Source: Variibacter sp.
GTDB lineage: Bacteria > Pseudomonadota > Alphaproteobacteria > Rhizobiales > Xanthobacteraceae
DNA length: 53,150 nt
Reading direction: 5' to 3'
NCBI GenBank assembly: GCA_019689555.1
Contig: JADGHE010000019.1
Span: forward strand, 1 to 53,150
Under the pieces are notes generated by a model. It searched no databases, was not told the DNA's origin, and saw nothing but the letters and a program-made list of their open reading frames with translations. Shown here piece after piece: positions 44,409-53,040 of the stretch. The first letter of the stretch is position 1. Each line of letters opens with the position of its first letter. The position numbers and the translations under genes are program-made.

Positions 44409-45257
44409 TCACCCCTCGCCGCGGATCCAGTCGAGCCGGGCGCTTCGGCCGTCGCCGCGTCCGAGCGCGGCGGCGATCGCGGGCAGCACGGTTGCGAGAT
44501 CGTCGGCAAGGCGCCACGGCGGATTGACGATGACGAGGCCGCTGCCCTGAAGCCGCTCCGGCGCGCTCGAAGCGATGGAGAGTTCGCTGCGCAGGATTTT
44601 CGGCACGCCGGCCTCGGCGAGGCGCGAGGCGACGAGTTCGGGTCCCGCGCGGTCCTTGATCGGGTACCAGCCGAGAAAGATCCCCGTGGGCCACTTGCCG
44701 TGGGCGCGGGCGAGCCGGTCGGCGATGCGGGTGAATTCGTCGGGCTGCTCGTAGGGCGGGTCGACGAGCACCAGGCCGCGCCGCTCGGGCGGCGGGATGT
44801 AGGCGCGGAGCGCGGTCCAGCCGTCGATGGCGATGGCCTTGGCGCGGCGGTGGCGGCCGAGGTTCCGCGCGAGCGCAGCGGCCGCCGTCGGCTCGAGCTC
44901 GCAGGCGATCAGGCGGTCCTGCGGCCGCAGCAGCGCCCGGCAGAGGAGGGGCGAACCCGGATAGACCGCGAGCCTGCCCGCCGGATTGAAGCGGGCGACG
45001 GCGTCGCGATAGGGCGCGAGCAGCCGGTCGGAGTCCTGCGCAAACCGGTGCTCGAGCAGGCGGCCGATTCCCTCGCGCCATTCGCCAGTCCGCTCCGCCT
45101 CGGGCGCGCGCAGACTGTACAGGCCGGCCCCGGCATGGGTGTCGATCACGCGGAACGGCGTCGGTTTCTCGCACAGGCGCTCGATGATGCGCACGAGCAC
45201 GACGTGCTTGTGCACGTCGGCAAAGTTCCCGGCGTGAAAGGCGTGGCGGTAATTCAT
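44409..45257 (-). CDS. rlmJ: 23S rRNA (adenine-2030-N6)-methyltransferase RlmJ
   Basis: A 282-residue class I methyltransferase. It starts with the family hallmark MNYRHAFHAGNFADVHKHVVL, followed by DTHAGAGLYSL, ACELEPTAAAALARNL, the catalytic DPPYEQPDEF and WYPIKDR. It modifies A2030 of 23S rRNA in E. coli. Length and motif order are standard. It is upstream of the cold-shock gene on the same strand, about 207 bp apart. Confidence 0.95.
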   Translation of the reverse strand: MNYRHAFHAGNFADVHKHVVLVRIIERLCEKPTPFRVIDTHAGAGLYSLRAPEAERTGEWREGIGRLLEHRFAQDSDRLLAPYRDAVARFNPAGRLAVYPGSPLLCRALLRPQDRLIACELEPTAAAALARNLGRHRRAKAIAIDGWTALRAYIPPPERRGLVLVDPPYEQPDEFTRIADRLARAHGKWPTGIFLGWYPIKDRAGPELVASRLAEAGVPKILRSELSIASSAPERLQGSGLVIVNPPWRLADDLATVLPAIAAALGRGDGRSARLDWIRGEG

Positions 45258-45449
45258 GGCTGCCGGCCGGTATGGCCGGCACGATCGAAGAAAGCAAAGC
45301 CCATTTCCAAGCGAACCCGCCCGCCGGGGCGAACTCGTCCGCGGGCGTCGAGTAGCGATAAAAAAGCGGAGGGGTGAGCGCGAGCGTCTGGAACGAGGCC
45401 GCGCCCCGGAGCCCCGAGCGCGGCGCCGCCCTCACGTGCGCGGAAGCCC

Positions 45450-45536
45450 GGCCGGCCCGATCAGGCATGGCCGGCCCGATCAGGCATGGCAGGCCGGAGC
45501 CGCCGCCTCATCGAGGGAGCCGCCGCCTCATCGAGG
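45450..45536. repeat. Two neighbouring tandem duplications
   Basis: A 19-bp unit beginning GGCCGGCCCGATCAGGCAT is present twice (45450-45468, 45469-45487). Nine bases later a 20-bp unit beginning GAGCCGCCGCCTCATCGAGG occurs twice (45497-45516, 45517-45536), with a partial third copy running into the RNase T2 gene's 3' end. Both lie 3' of the RNase gene. Confidence 0.85.
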
Positions 45537-45546
45537 GAGGCCCGCC

Positions 45547-46221
45547 TCATCCGCCGCGCAACGGCGGCATGCTGATCTTGTCCCGGCGGCACGCCCGGCG
45601 GTCGATCTCCGGGCAGGGGCGGAACCCCAGCTCCCGGGTCAGGCACAGGCGCACTTCCCGCAGCCGGGTGCGATCGCAGAGCACGGCGATCGCGTCCCGC
45701 GACAGGCCGGGATTTGCCGCCACGAAGGCTTCTTCGACCTCGTCCGGCGTCACGGTGAGCGGTGTCTGCAGGTCGAGAAACTGCGGCGGAATCTTCACCA
45801 CGGCGCGCGCCTTCCGCACCGTCTCGAAATAGGCCCGCGGCGAAAGCCCGGAGCAGGTGCCGTGCTTGTCCCACTCGTTGAAGATCAAGCGCGGCGCGGG
45901 CATCAGGTCGAGCATCGACGACACGATCTCGCGGTTGAGGCGCGGCGCCGGCACCTGGCAGAACTCCGGAAAGCCCTGCTCGTATTGCGGCCACAGCCCG
46001 TGAACGACGAAGGAATAACGGCGCTCGCCGCATTGCAGCTTCGGCGCGCGCTCTCCGGCCGCGTCGCAGAACGAGGGCGACCACGACAGAGACAGGACGT
46101 AGAAGTCGAACTGCCCCGGCGTGTTCTGCCGCGCGTCCTGGGCGACTGCGTTCCCCGCCAGTCCCGCTGCCGCGACGGCGAAGAACCACGCGACGATCAG
46201 GCGCACCACCTCTTGCACCAT
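45547..46221 (-). CDS. Secreted ribonuclease T2
   Basis: A 224-residue precursor with a signal peptide (cleavage near AVAQD, about residue 28). The two catalytic segments are present: CAS I FVVHGLWPQYE with His74, and CAS II EWDKHGTC with Glu116 and His120. Cysteines consistent with disulfides (FC, QC, FC, TC, LC, PC) are spaced as in RNase T2. It degrades RNA in the periplasm or outside. The ATG at 46221 has GGGGG at 6 bp; an ATG six codons upstream (46239) is the alternative. The 3' end abuts tandem repeats. Confidence 0.93.
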   Translation of the reverse strand: MVQEVVRLIVAWFFAVAAAGLAGNAVAQDARQNTPGQFDFYVLSLSWSPSFCDAAGERAPKLQCGERRYSFVVHGLWPQYEQGFPEFCQVPAPRLNREIVSSMLDLMPAPRLIFNEWDKHGTCSGLSPRAYFETVRKARAVVKIPPQFLDLQTPLTVTPDEVEEAFVAANPGLSRDAIAVLCDRTRLREVRLCLTRELGFRPCPEIDRRACRRDKISMPPLRGG

Positions 46222-46429
46222 GCTCAGCCCCCCAAGCATGCTCCTGCGAAAAAGTAACCCGAAGAACGGAACAAATCAAGAACATGTGCCGCGCCCCAGC
46301 GACGACCTGGTCTCGCACCCTGCTGGTTTGAACGTCGGATCGTGCGGGGCCTCGAAGGCGAGCATGCGCCTTAAGTCTCGCGCGGGGCCTGCGGGCGGGT
46401 CTTTTTGCGGTGCGGAGGGGCAAGGCCGG

Positions 46430-46885
46430 TCAGGGAAGGGCCATCCTGCATGCGGGATTGTAGGCCCAGTTGCGGTCCAGGCCGACGACGCACCATTCGA
46501 CTCCCCAGCCGGCGCCGATGAGCCCGCCATCCTCGATCACCGAGTAGTTCACGCGGCGCTCGATTCCGTCGGAGGTGAGAACCTTCCCGGTGCAGAACCG
46601 GCGGGGGATGGTGTCGACCGCCCAGGGTCGGAAGGCGACCTCGCGGATGCGCAAAAAGTCCACGATCTGCAGGGCCGAGTTCCAGAAGCCGGCCTCCTTC
46701 TGCGCGAAACGGCTCGATATGGTCTGCAGCAGGCCGGGATCGTCGCAGGCCGGCAGACGAGCTTCGTAGCGCGGGCCCGAGAGCCAGAAATTCTTCTCGA
46801 AGAAGCTTGCGGCGGAGGCGGGCGCCGTCGTCCCGACGGCGGCGGCGAAGAGCAAGGCGGCGGCACGGTGGGCGTAATGAGCCAT
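46430..46885 (-). CDS. Secreted protein, unknown function
   Basis: A 151-residue ORF with GGAGAC 6 bp before the ATG and a signal peptide (cleavage after APASA, about residue 25). The mature part has a cysteine-containing pattern (PACDDPGLLQTI, RRFCTGKV, EWCVVGLDRNWAYNPACRM): four cysteines that could form two disulfides. This looks like a conserved small secreted family of Hyphomicrobiales, but I do not know its function. It is upstream of the RNase T2 gene on the same strand. Confidence 0.75.
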   Translation of the reverse strand: MAHYAHRAAALLFAAAVGTTAPASAASFFEKNFWLSGPRYEARLPACDDPGLLQTISSRFAQKEAGFWNSALQIVDFLRIREVAFRPWAVDTIPRRFCTGKVLTSDGIERRVNYSVIEDGGLIGAGWGVEWCVVGLDRNWAYNPACRMALP

Positions 46886-46946
46886 GAGTCGTCTCCGGCG
46901 CGATGATGCGCGACGGTGCCGCGCCCGGCGCTCCGGGTCAAGGCGT

Positions 46947-47246
46947 TCAATGGGCGGATTCGGCCAGAGCTGCGTGCTGCGGCAGGGTTTCCGGCTCCGT
47001 CCCGGCCGGCGGCCCGGCGTTCACGTCGGGGCAGGGCGTCGAGGAAAAGCGCCAGGACGTGTTGTTCAGCACCATTTCGCAGGTCGCCAAGCGGGGCCCT
47101 TCCGGCGCCGGAAGGCACACCGACGCGCCGAGCTGAAAGTTGCGCCCTGCGGCCCGGCAGGTGCAGTCGCCGCGCGCGTTCGCCCCCAGGACGCAGCAGG
47201 CCGCCACCGTGGCCGAGCCGAGCACCACGTGGCGTCGCCAAGACAT
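46947..47246 (-). CDS. Small secreted cysteine-rich protein, unknown function
   Basis: A 99-residue ORF with a signal-peptide-like start (MSWRRHVVLGSATVAACCVLGANARG; also a possible lipobox-like CC). The mature protein has CTCRAAGRNFQLGASVCLPAPEGPRLATCEMVLNNTSW and CPD, that is five cysteines after the putative signal. It lies 61 bp upstream of another secreted-protein gene in the same direction. No ribosome binding site is evident. Function unknown. Confidence 0.65.
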   Translation of the reverse strand: MSWRRHVVLGSATVAACCVLGANARGDCTCRAAGRNFQLGASVCLPAPEGPRLATCEMVLNNTSWRFSSTPCPDVNAGPPAGTEPETLPQHAALAESAH

Positions 47247-47309
47247 GGCTGGAAGTTTAGCACGGGCCGGCCTGTCCCGCGACGCCTGCGCAGGCGGCCG
47301 CGTGCGCGC

Positions 47310-47501
47310 TCAGGCGAAGTTGCCCATGTCGACGTGGACGATCGACTCGCTCGGCCCGTTGCAGCCCAGGGGCTCGTCCGCGCGCGCGTCCCGCGAGGCC
47401 GTGCGCAACGCCGTCCCTTGCCGGAAGCGGTCCTTACAGCACACGCTGTCGCCGCGCGGTCTGAAGAAGGTTGCGTACAGCACGGCGCGAATGCGGCTCA
47501 T
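47310..47501 (-). CDS. Hypothetical small ORF
   Basis: A 63-residue frame starting MSRIRAVLYATFF with a GGAGGGG motif 9 bp upstream. It contains three cysteines (CC, C) and ends IVHVDMGNFA. It is upstream of the cysteine-rich gene in the same direction. Composition is not clearly coding, so it may not be real. Confidence 0.4.
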   Translation of the reverse strand: MSRIRAVLYATFFRPRGDSVCCKDRFRQGTALRTASRDARADEPLGCNGPSESIVHVDMGNFA

Positions 47502-47683
47502 GGCGGTCCGTCCCCTCCGCGTCTTGTGTTCGGGCATGCGGCGCACGGCAGCATCGTCCGGCCTCGCAAACGTCTCGTTAACAACAAAGTGTTTCGGAAC
47601 GATTTCGTGAGCGGTGTCGCGCGCAAAATGCGCTTCGCGCGTTGCGTTTGGCGCGCGTTCGGGACCTTGCTAGAAGAAGCCTT

Positions 47684-48130
47684 ATGCTCGGCCGATGGAG
47701 GCGTCTGCGCGACCGGTGGGGGCGAACGCTGACGCTCGGCGTCAGAGCCCTCGTTCTGTCGGCCGAGTCGCGCGTCTTCCTGGTGAAGCACGGCTATGCG
47801 CGCGGGTGGCATTTCCCCGGCGGCGGAGTGGAGCGCGGCGAGAGTTTCGTCGCGGCGCTCGCGCGCGAGCTCAAGGAGGAGGGCAATATCGAGCTCACCG
47901 GGCCGCCCGTGCTGCACGGCCTCTACTTCTATCCGCGCTACTCGAACTGCGATCACGTCGCCCTCTTCGTCGTGCGCGCGTTCCGCCAGGGCGCGGCGCC
48001 GCGGCCGAACCGCGAGATCGTGGATTGCGGCTTCTTCGCTCTCGGCGATTTGCCGGCGGGCACCACCGCGGCGACACGGGCGCGCATTGCCGAGGTTCTG
48101 CACGGCGAACCCGCCGCCGATCTCTGGTGA
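47684..48130 (+). CDS. Nudix hydrolase
   Basis: A 148-residue Nudix protein. Box: G47-x5-E53-x7-R61-E62-L-x-E65-E66-x-N68, so the second glycine of the consensus is Asn; catalytic Glu residues are present. FLVKHGYARGWHFPGGGVE precedes it. Substrate unknown. The ATG at 47684 is preferred over a TTG at 47642. It diverges from the small secreted genes and is followed by a heparinase-like gene. Confidence 0.9.
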   Translation: MLGRWRRLRDRWGRTLTLGVRALVLSAESRVFLVKHGYARGWHFPGGGVERGESFVAALARELKEEGNIELTGPPVLHGLYFYPRYSNCDHVALFVVRAFRQGAAPRPNREIVDCGFFALGDLPAGTTAATRARIAEVLHGEPAADLW

Positions 48131-48340
48131 CGGACGAGCAAGGCCGCGCGGCCGATCGAGCCGCTGCGGTCGCGGCGCAGCGTGCCGGCTTGCCTGCGAA
48201 TCGTCGCGCCCCTATGAGAGGGCGGTTTCGAAAAGCGCGTTTGTTTCCGGGTCCAGGCCGCCGCGTTGCAAAGAGTTAAGGCAGCGCGGCCGCGGCCTCA
48301 AAACGCATCCCCCGCCGAGCCCCAGCGCACGCCGGTTTAG

Positions 48341-50062
48341 ATGGAAATTGCCGCGTCCACCGAGAACGTGACCGAAGCGAGCGGGCGGCAGACCGTGGCC
48401 GCGATCGGCGCCGAGGCGTTGCATCCGCTCGCGCGTCTTGCGCGACTCTGGCGCACGGTGCGGCACCTGCGCGCACGGCAGATCGTCAATCGCGTGAGCC
48501 GGCGGTTCACGTTTAGGATTCCGCCCGCCGCGCCCGCGCCGCCGCTCCGCCCGCCGCAGGGCTCGTGGCGGAACTGTCCGGGGCGGCCGCCGAGCATGGT
48601 GTCTCCCTCGCGGTTCCGCTTTCTCGGCCAGGAAGCCGAGGTCGTCGGCGCCGAGGACTGGAACGCGCCGGGCCTGCCCAAGCTCTGGCTCTACAATCTG
48701 CATTACTTCGACGATCTGCGCGCGGACGGTGCGCCGGATCGCGCCGCCTGGCACCGCGCGCTGATCGCGCGATGGATCGCCGAGAACCCGGCCGGGCACG
48801 GCAACGGCTGGGAGCCTTACCCGCTCTCGCTGCGCATCGTGAACTGGATCGGCTGGGCGCTCGCGGGCCATCCGCTCGAGGCGGAGGCGCTGGAAAGCCT
48901 GGCGAGGCAGGTGCGCACGCTTCTCGGCGCGCTCGAGTTCCATCTGATGGGCAATCACCTGTTCGCCAACGCCAAGGCGCTGGTGATCGCAGGGTGCTTC
49001 TTTTCGGGGCGTGAGGCCGACCGCTGGCGCGATGTCGGGCTTAAGCTTTTGGAGGCCGAGCTCGACGAGCAGATCCTCGCCGACGGCGGTCATTTCGAGC
49101 TGAGCCCGATGTATCACGCCACCATCCTCGAGGATGTGCTCGATCTCATCCAGACGGCGCGGTTGTTTCCCGGACAACTCGACGGCCATGTCCGCCGCTG
49201 GCAGGAGATCGCGTTCCGCATGCTGGACTGGCTTGCGGCGATGACGCATCCCGACGGGGAGATCGCATTCTTCAACGACGCGGCGACCGGCATTGCGCGC
49301 CGGCTCGCGGATCTGCGGCGCTATGCGGCGCTCCTCGATGTGCCGGCCCCTGCCGATCGGGCCGGCATGCGCCATCTCGCGGCGAGCGGCTATGTCCGCC
49401 TGGAGTCGGGGCCATGGTGCGCGATCTTCGACGTCGCGGAGATCGGCCCGTCCTACATTCCCGGCCACGGCCATGCCGACGTGCTCTCGTTCGAGCTGTC
49501 GCTGGGCGCGGAGCGCCTGGTGACCAACAGCGGAACATCCTCGTATGCCGTCGGCCCCGTAAGGCGCGCGGAGCGCGCGACCGCCGCGCATGCGACCGTC
49601 GAAATAGACGGGCAGAACTCCTCGGAGGTCTGGGAGAGCTTCCGCGTCGGGCGCCGCGCGCATCCCTTCGACGTGGTCGTGGAGGAGGGGGCCGCCGTCG
49701 CCGCCGCGAGTCACGACGGCTATCGGTGGCTGCCCGGCAGGCCCGTGCACCGGCGCGAGATCGCGATGTCCGCCGCGCAGGTGCGCGTGCGCGATTGCGT
49801 GACCGGCGGCGGCCGTCATCATGTCGTCGGTCGCCTTCCGCTGCATCCGTCCGTTCGGGTGGCGGGGGTCGAGCCGGACGGTTGGCGCCTTGAAGCGCCG
49901 AGCGGGCGCGTGATAAGGGTCCGCGTCAAGGGTCCTGTCGAACGCTTCACCGAACAGGGCCATTACGCGCCCGCCTTCGGCGCGCGCGTTTCAAGGCCCG
50001 TGCTCGCGTGGCGGCACGACGGGCCGTTGTCCCTGAGTGTCGAAACGCTGTTCGAGCTTTGA
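48341..50062 (+). CDS. Heparinase II/III-family protein
   Basis: A 573-residue protein. The N-terminal helical alpha/alpha-toroid includes LWLYNLHYFDDL, GNGWEPYPLSLRIVNWI and LEFHLMGNHLFANAKALV; a beta-sandwich domain from about residue 360 contains the heparinase II/III motif IPGHGHADVLSFEL. These are uronate-polysaccharide lyases or, in bacterial polysaccharide clusters, proteins of capsule or exopolysaccharide processing. No clear signal peptide is seen, so a cytoplasmic location is possible. It precedes a glycosyltransferase by 1 bp, supporting a polysaccharide role. Confidence 0.9.
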   Translation: MEIAASTENVTEASGRQTVAAIGAEALHPLARLARLWRTVRHLRARQIVNRVSRRFTFRIPPAAPAPPLRPPQGSWRNCPGRPPSMVSPSRFRFLGQEAEVVGAEDWNAPGLPKLWLYNLHYFDDLRADGAPDRAAWHRALIARWIAENPAGHGNGWEPYPLSLRIVNWIGWALAGHPLEAEALESLARQVRTLLGALEFHLMGNHLFANAKALVIAGCFFSGREADRWRDVGLKLLEAELDEQILADGGHFELSPMYHATILEDVLDLIQTARLFPGQLDGHVRRWQEIAFRMLDWLAAMTHPDGEIAFFNDAATGIARRLADLRRYAALLDVPAPADRAGMRHLAASGYVRLESGPWCAIFDVAEIGPSYIPGHGHADVLSFELSLGAERLVTNSGTSSYAVGPVRRAERATAAHATVEIDGQNSSEVWESFRVGRRAHPFDVVVEEGAAVAAASHDGYRWLPGRPVHRREIAMSAAQVRVRDCVTGGGRHHVVGRLPLHPSVRVAGVEPDGWRLEAPSGRVIRVRVKGPVERFTEQGHYAPAFGARVSRPVLAWRHDGPLSLSVETLFEL

Positions 50063-50063
50063 C

Positions 50064-51338
50064 GTGCGGATCCTGCTGCTCACGGACAACTATCCGCCGG
50101 AATCCAACGCGCCCGCGATCCGCTCCAGCACGCACGCCCAGCGCTGGGTCGCCGAGGGCCATGACGTCACCGTCGTCACGTGCTTTCCGAACTTCCCCGA
50201 GGGGAAGGTGTTCGGCGGCTATCGCCAGACGGTCTACAAGCGCGAGGTCCTCGACACGGTGGACGTCGTGCGCGTTCCGACGCTGATCTATCCCAATCGC
50301 GGCACCGTTCTGCGGATCCTCGACTTTCTGAGCTTCATGGTCACGGGGACGATCGCCGCGCTGTGCGTGCGCCGGCCTGACGTCGTGGTCGCGACCTCGC
50401 CGCAGTTCTTCACGGCGGTGGCGGGGTGGCTGGTGAGCGCCCTGCGTCGCCGCCCCTTCGTGTTCGAGGTGCGCGACCTGTGGCCCGACTCCGTCGTCGC
50501 GGTCGGCGCCATGAAGGACGGCGTCGTCATCAAGGCCATCCGCCGTCTCGAGCAGTTCCTGTATCGGCGCGCGGACCTGATCGTGGCGGTGACCCACGCC
50601 TTCCGCGACGCGCTCGTCGCGCGCGGCATAAACGGCGACAAGATCGTCGTCGTCAGCAACGGGATCGATGCAAGGCGGTTCACGCCCGGCCCGCCGCCCG
50701 CCGAGCTGGTTCAGAAACTCGGTCTCGCCGGCAAGATCGTCGTCTCCTACATCGGCACGGCCGGCATGGCGCACGGCCTTTCGCTTGTTCTCGGCGCCGC
50801 CCAAGCCTGCCGCACGCGCCTTCCGGAGGTGCAGTTCCTGATCGTCGGGGCCGGCGCGGAGCTCGACCGGCTGAAAACCGAGGCGGCGGAGCGCGGCCTC
50901 GCCAATGTCACCTTCGTGGGGCGCGTGCCGCATGCGGAAACGATCCATTACTGGCGGCTCAGCGCCATGACGCTCGTGCTGCTCAAGGACGTGCCGCTGT
51001 TTCGCAAGGTGATCCCGTCCAAGATTTTCGAAGCGATGGCGACCGGCACGCCGATCATCACCAATGTGCGCGGGGAAGTGTGGAACGTGCTGGAAAGCGT
51101 CGGCGCGGCGGAGCTGGTCGCGCCGGACAGTGCGGACGCGCTGGCGGCGGCCATCGAAGCGCTGGCGCGCGATCCCGCGCGGCGCCGCGCCCTGTCGGTC
51201 GCCGGCGCCGAGGCCGCGAAGCGGTTCGACCGCGCGGTGCTGGCGCGGCAGATGCTCGACGCCCTGCAGCGCCTCGTCGCGGGCGGGCCTGCCACGCCGC
51301 GGCCTGCCGCTCGCGATCCCGCCGCCTCGGCGCCTTGA
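50064..51338 (+). CDS. Glycosyltransferase family 4 (WbuB-like)
   Basis: A 424-residue GT-B-fold enzyme: N-terminal RILLLTDNYPPESNAPAIR, a membrane-associated segment (about 85-105), FVFEVRDLWPDS, then a C-terminal nucleotide-sugar domain with SNGIDARRFTP, SYIGTAGMAHGL and SKIFEAMATGTPII. WbuB-like enzymes add amino sugars during O-antigen or capsule synthesis. The GTG at 50064 (VRILLLTDN) starts 1 bp after the heparinase stop; a GTG at 50037 inside the previous gene is the alternative. The C-terminus is Ala/Pro-rich. Confidence 0.92.
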   Translation: MRILLLTDNYPPESNAPAIRSSTHAQRWVAEGHDVTVVTCFPNFPEGKVFGGYRQTVYKREVLDTVDVVRVPTLIYPNRGTVLRILDFLSFMVTGTIAALCVRRPDVVVATSPQFFTAVAGWLVSALRRRPFVFEVRDLWPDSVVAVGAMKDGVVIKAIRRLEQFLYRRADLIVAVTHAFRDALVARGINGDKIVVVSNGIDARRFTPGPPPAELVQKLGLAGKIVVSYIGTAGMAHGLSLVLGAAQACRTRLPEVQFLIVGAGAELDRLKTEAAERGLANVTFVGRVPHAETIHYWRLSAMTLVLLKDVPLFRKVIPSKIFEAMATGTPIITNVRGEVWNVLESVGAAELVAPDSADALAAAIEALARDPARRRALSVAGAEAAKRFDRAVLARQMLDALQRLVAGGPATPRPAARDPAASAP

Positions 51339-51464
51339 CCGCGGCCGCTTGCGGGACAAGAACGGTTGCGCAACAACGGTCCGCCCGCCGGCGCGGCGGC
51401 AGCGGTCCGCCAGCGCAGGCAGGACGGATGCCTCTTCCTCGCAGGCCACGAGCGACCCCGAGCC

Positions 51465-51692
51465 ATGAACGAGACGGTGCTTGATCTTCGCGGGCTGCGT
51501 TGCCCGCTGCCGGTGTTGCGGGCGAGGAAGGCGCTCAAGACCTTGCCCGCCGGCGCAACGCTGGTGCTCGAATGCACCGATCCGCTGACGGTGATCGACA
51601 TTCCGAACTTCGTGAACCAGTCGGGCCACGTGCTCCTCGGCCAGGAGCAACGGGATGCGCTCTACATCTTCCGCATCGCAAAGGCCGGCTGA
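51465..51692 (+). CDS. TusA-family sulfurtransferase/sulfur carrier
   Basis: A 75-residue TusA fold: DLRGLRCPLPVLRARKAL with the catalytic Cys13 in the CPxP motif, then LVLECTDPLTVIDIPNFVNQSGH. TusA carries sulfane sulfur for tRNA thiolation and molybdenum cofactor synthesis; moaD and moaE lie 13 kb upstream. Start at 51465 fits the family; an upstream extension lacks homology. It follows the glycosyltransferase by 126 bp. Confidence 0.92.
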   Translation: MNETVLDLRGLRCPLPVLRARKALKTLPAGATLVLECTDPLTVIDIPNFVNQSGHVLLGQEQRDALYIFRIAKAG

Positions 51693-51838
51693 GGGGCGGG
51701 GACGGCGGGCGCCCTCGAGCAGGCCGCGCGGGCTGCGCCGGGGCGCGGTCGAATGTGCTGCGGCCAGTTGCGCCCGGTGGCCCCGCCTTCTATGCTGACG
51801 TCGCGGCGCAGGGGGCCTTGCCGTAAGGGGGGCATTGC

Positions 51839-52336
51839 ATGACTCGCGTGATTCTGAGCGCGGCCTTCGGGTTCGCGCTGGCTGGCTGCGCGTCATGGCT
51901 GCCGGGCTTCGAGGGCGGTTACGTCTCGGAGCTGCGGCTCGAGTCCGAGCCGCCGGGCGCCGAGGTGCAGACATCCGGCGGCCAGACGTGCCGCACGCCA
52001 TGCAGCCTCGCGGTCGCGGCGAGCGGCGAATTCAGCGTCACGTTCACGCATGAGGGCTATCTTCCGCAGACGGTTCCCGTCCAGGTGAGGCTGCCCGGCG
52101 ACCCGCGCGCCGACCCCAACGCCGCCTCGACGGTGCAGCTTGTGCCCAACCCCGTTGCCGTGGCGCTCGAAGCGGCGCCGCCGCCCCCCGCCAAGCGCAA
52201 GCCCGTGCGGCGCGCGGCCCCTCGGCCCGCCGCCGCTGCGGCGCCGGCCCGCCCGGCGAGCCCGGCCTCCGTGGCCGAGCCGGAACCCGAGCCTTCCGCA
52301 ACGCCGATGGCGCCGCCCCGCAATTCAGGGCGCTGA
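51839..52336 (+). CDS. Lipoprotein with PEGA-like domain
   Basis: A 165-residue protein with a lipobox (LAGC, Cys17) and hence a likely lipid anchor added by Lgt. Residues about 30-105 form a PEGA-like beta-sandwich (LRLESEPPGAEVQTSGGQTCRTPCSLAV, FTHEGYLPQTVPVQV). The last 55 residues are Ala/Pro/Arg low complexity. PEGA domains are linked to envelope surface proteins; the role is unknown. The stop at 52336 falls at the start of the tandem array. Confidence 0.8.
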   Translation: MTRVILSAAFGFALAGCASWLPGFEGGYVSELRLESEPPGAEVQTSGGQTCRTPCSLAVAASGEFSVTFTHEGYLPQTVPVQVRLPGDPRADPNAASTVQLVPNPVAVALEAAPPPPAKRKPVRRAAPRPAAAAAPARPASPASVAEPEPEPSATPMAPPRNSGR

Positions 52337-53040
52337 GGGCTGCCAGGTTTCCCGGTCCCCCTCGTCCTGCGGGGCGCCGAAGAGTGGCCCGACAGGGACG
52401 TCGAGGGCGGCTGAAAGTCGAGGGCCGCCGGGCTTCCTTGGCCCCTCGTCCTGCGCGGCGCCGAAGTGATGGCCCGACTGAAAAGTTGAGGGCTGCCCGG
52501 GTTTCTTGCCTCCCTCGTTCAGTGGGCCGCCGAAGTGATGGCCCGAGAAGTTGAAGACCGCCGGGCTTCTTGCCCCCTCGTCCTGCGGGTAGCCCCTGCG
52601 GGTCGCCAAAGAGTGGCCCGACTGGGACGTCGAGGGCTGCCCGGGTTTCTTGCTCCTCTCGTCCTGCGGGCCGCCGAAGTGATGGCCCACCGGAAGGCTA
52701 AGGCCCGCTCGGCTTCCGTGCTCCGGGACGCCGAGGAGATCTTTAACGGAAGCCGCCGGTTTCCTTGACCGCTCGTTCTGCGCGGCGCCGAAGTGCCGCC
52801 GGGTCGGCCCACTCGGACCTTGAGGGCCGCCGAAGGGGGGGGCCAACTGAGATGTGCTCCCGAAGGGATGCCAACTGAAAAGTTGAGGGCCGCCGGATTT
52901 CCGTGACCCTCGTCCTCCGGGGCGCCGAGGAAATGGTCTACCGGAAGGCGAGGGCCGCCGCTTTCGTTGAACCCTCGTCCTGTGGATTGCCGAAGAGACG
53001 GCCCGACTGGGAAGGCGAGGGCTGCCCGTGTTTCCTTGAC
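52335..53040. repeat. Degenerate tandem array, about ten units of about 66 bp
   Basis: Units begin with GAGGGC(C/T)GCC (52335, 52420, 52488, 52553, 52632, about 52699, about 52749, 52822, 52885, 52950 and 53017) and then follow the order GGGTTTCCTTG-type block, CTCGTCCTGCGG, GCCGAAGTGATGGCCCGACT. Most spacings are 63-68 bp (one 79, others altered by indels). Copies are 60-90% alike by eye. Reading the minus strand gives one open frame across the array (52325-53059) in which each unit is about 22 codons with SGHHFGGPQDE-like motifs; no ribosome binding site is evident. Confidence 0.8.

Noticed and set aside
48341-51338. A genomic island for polysaccharide synthesis
   Set aside because: Only a heparinase-like and one glycosyltransferase gene are present, without flanking repeats, an integrase or a composition shift, so transfer cannot be claimed.
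49947-52001. A 684-codon minus-strand frame across the glycosyltransferase region
   Set aside because: Antisense of the glycosyltransferase and tusA-like genes without homology.
52335-53040. CRISPR array
   Set aside because: Units of about 66 bp are contiguous and imperfect, without spacers between conserved short repeats, and no cas gene is present.
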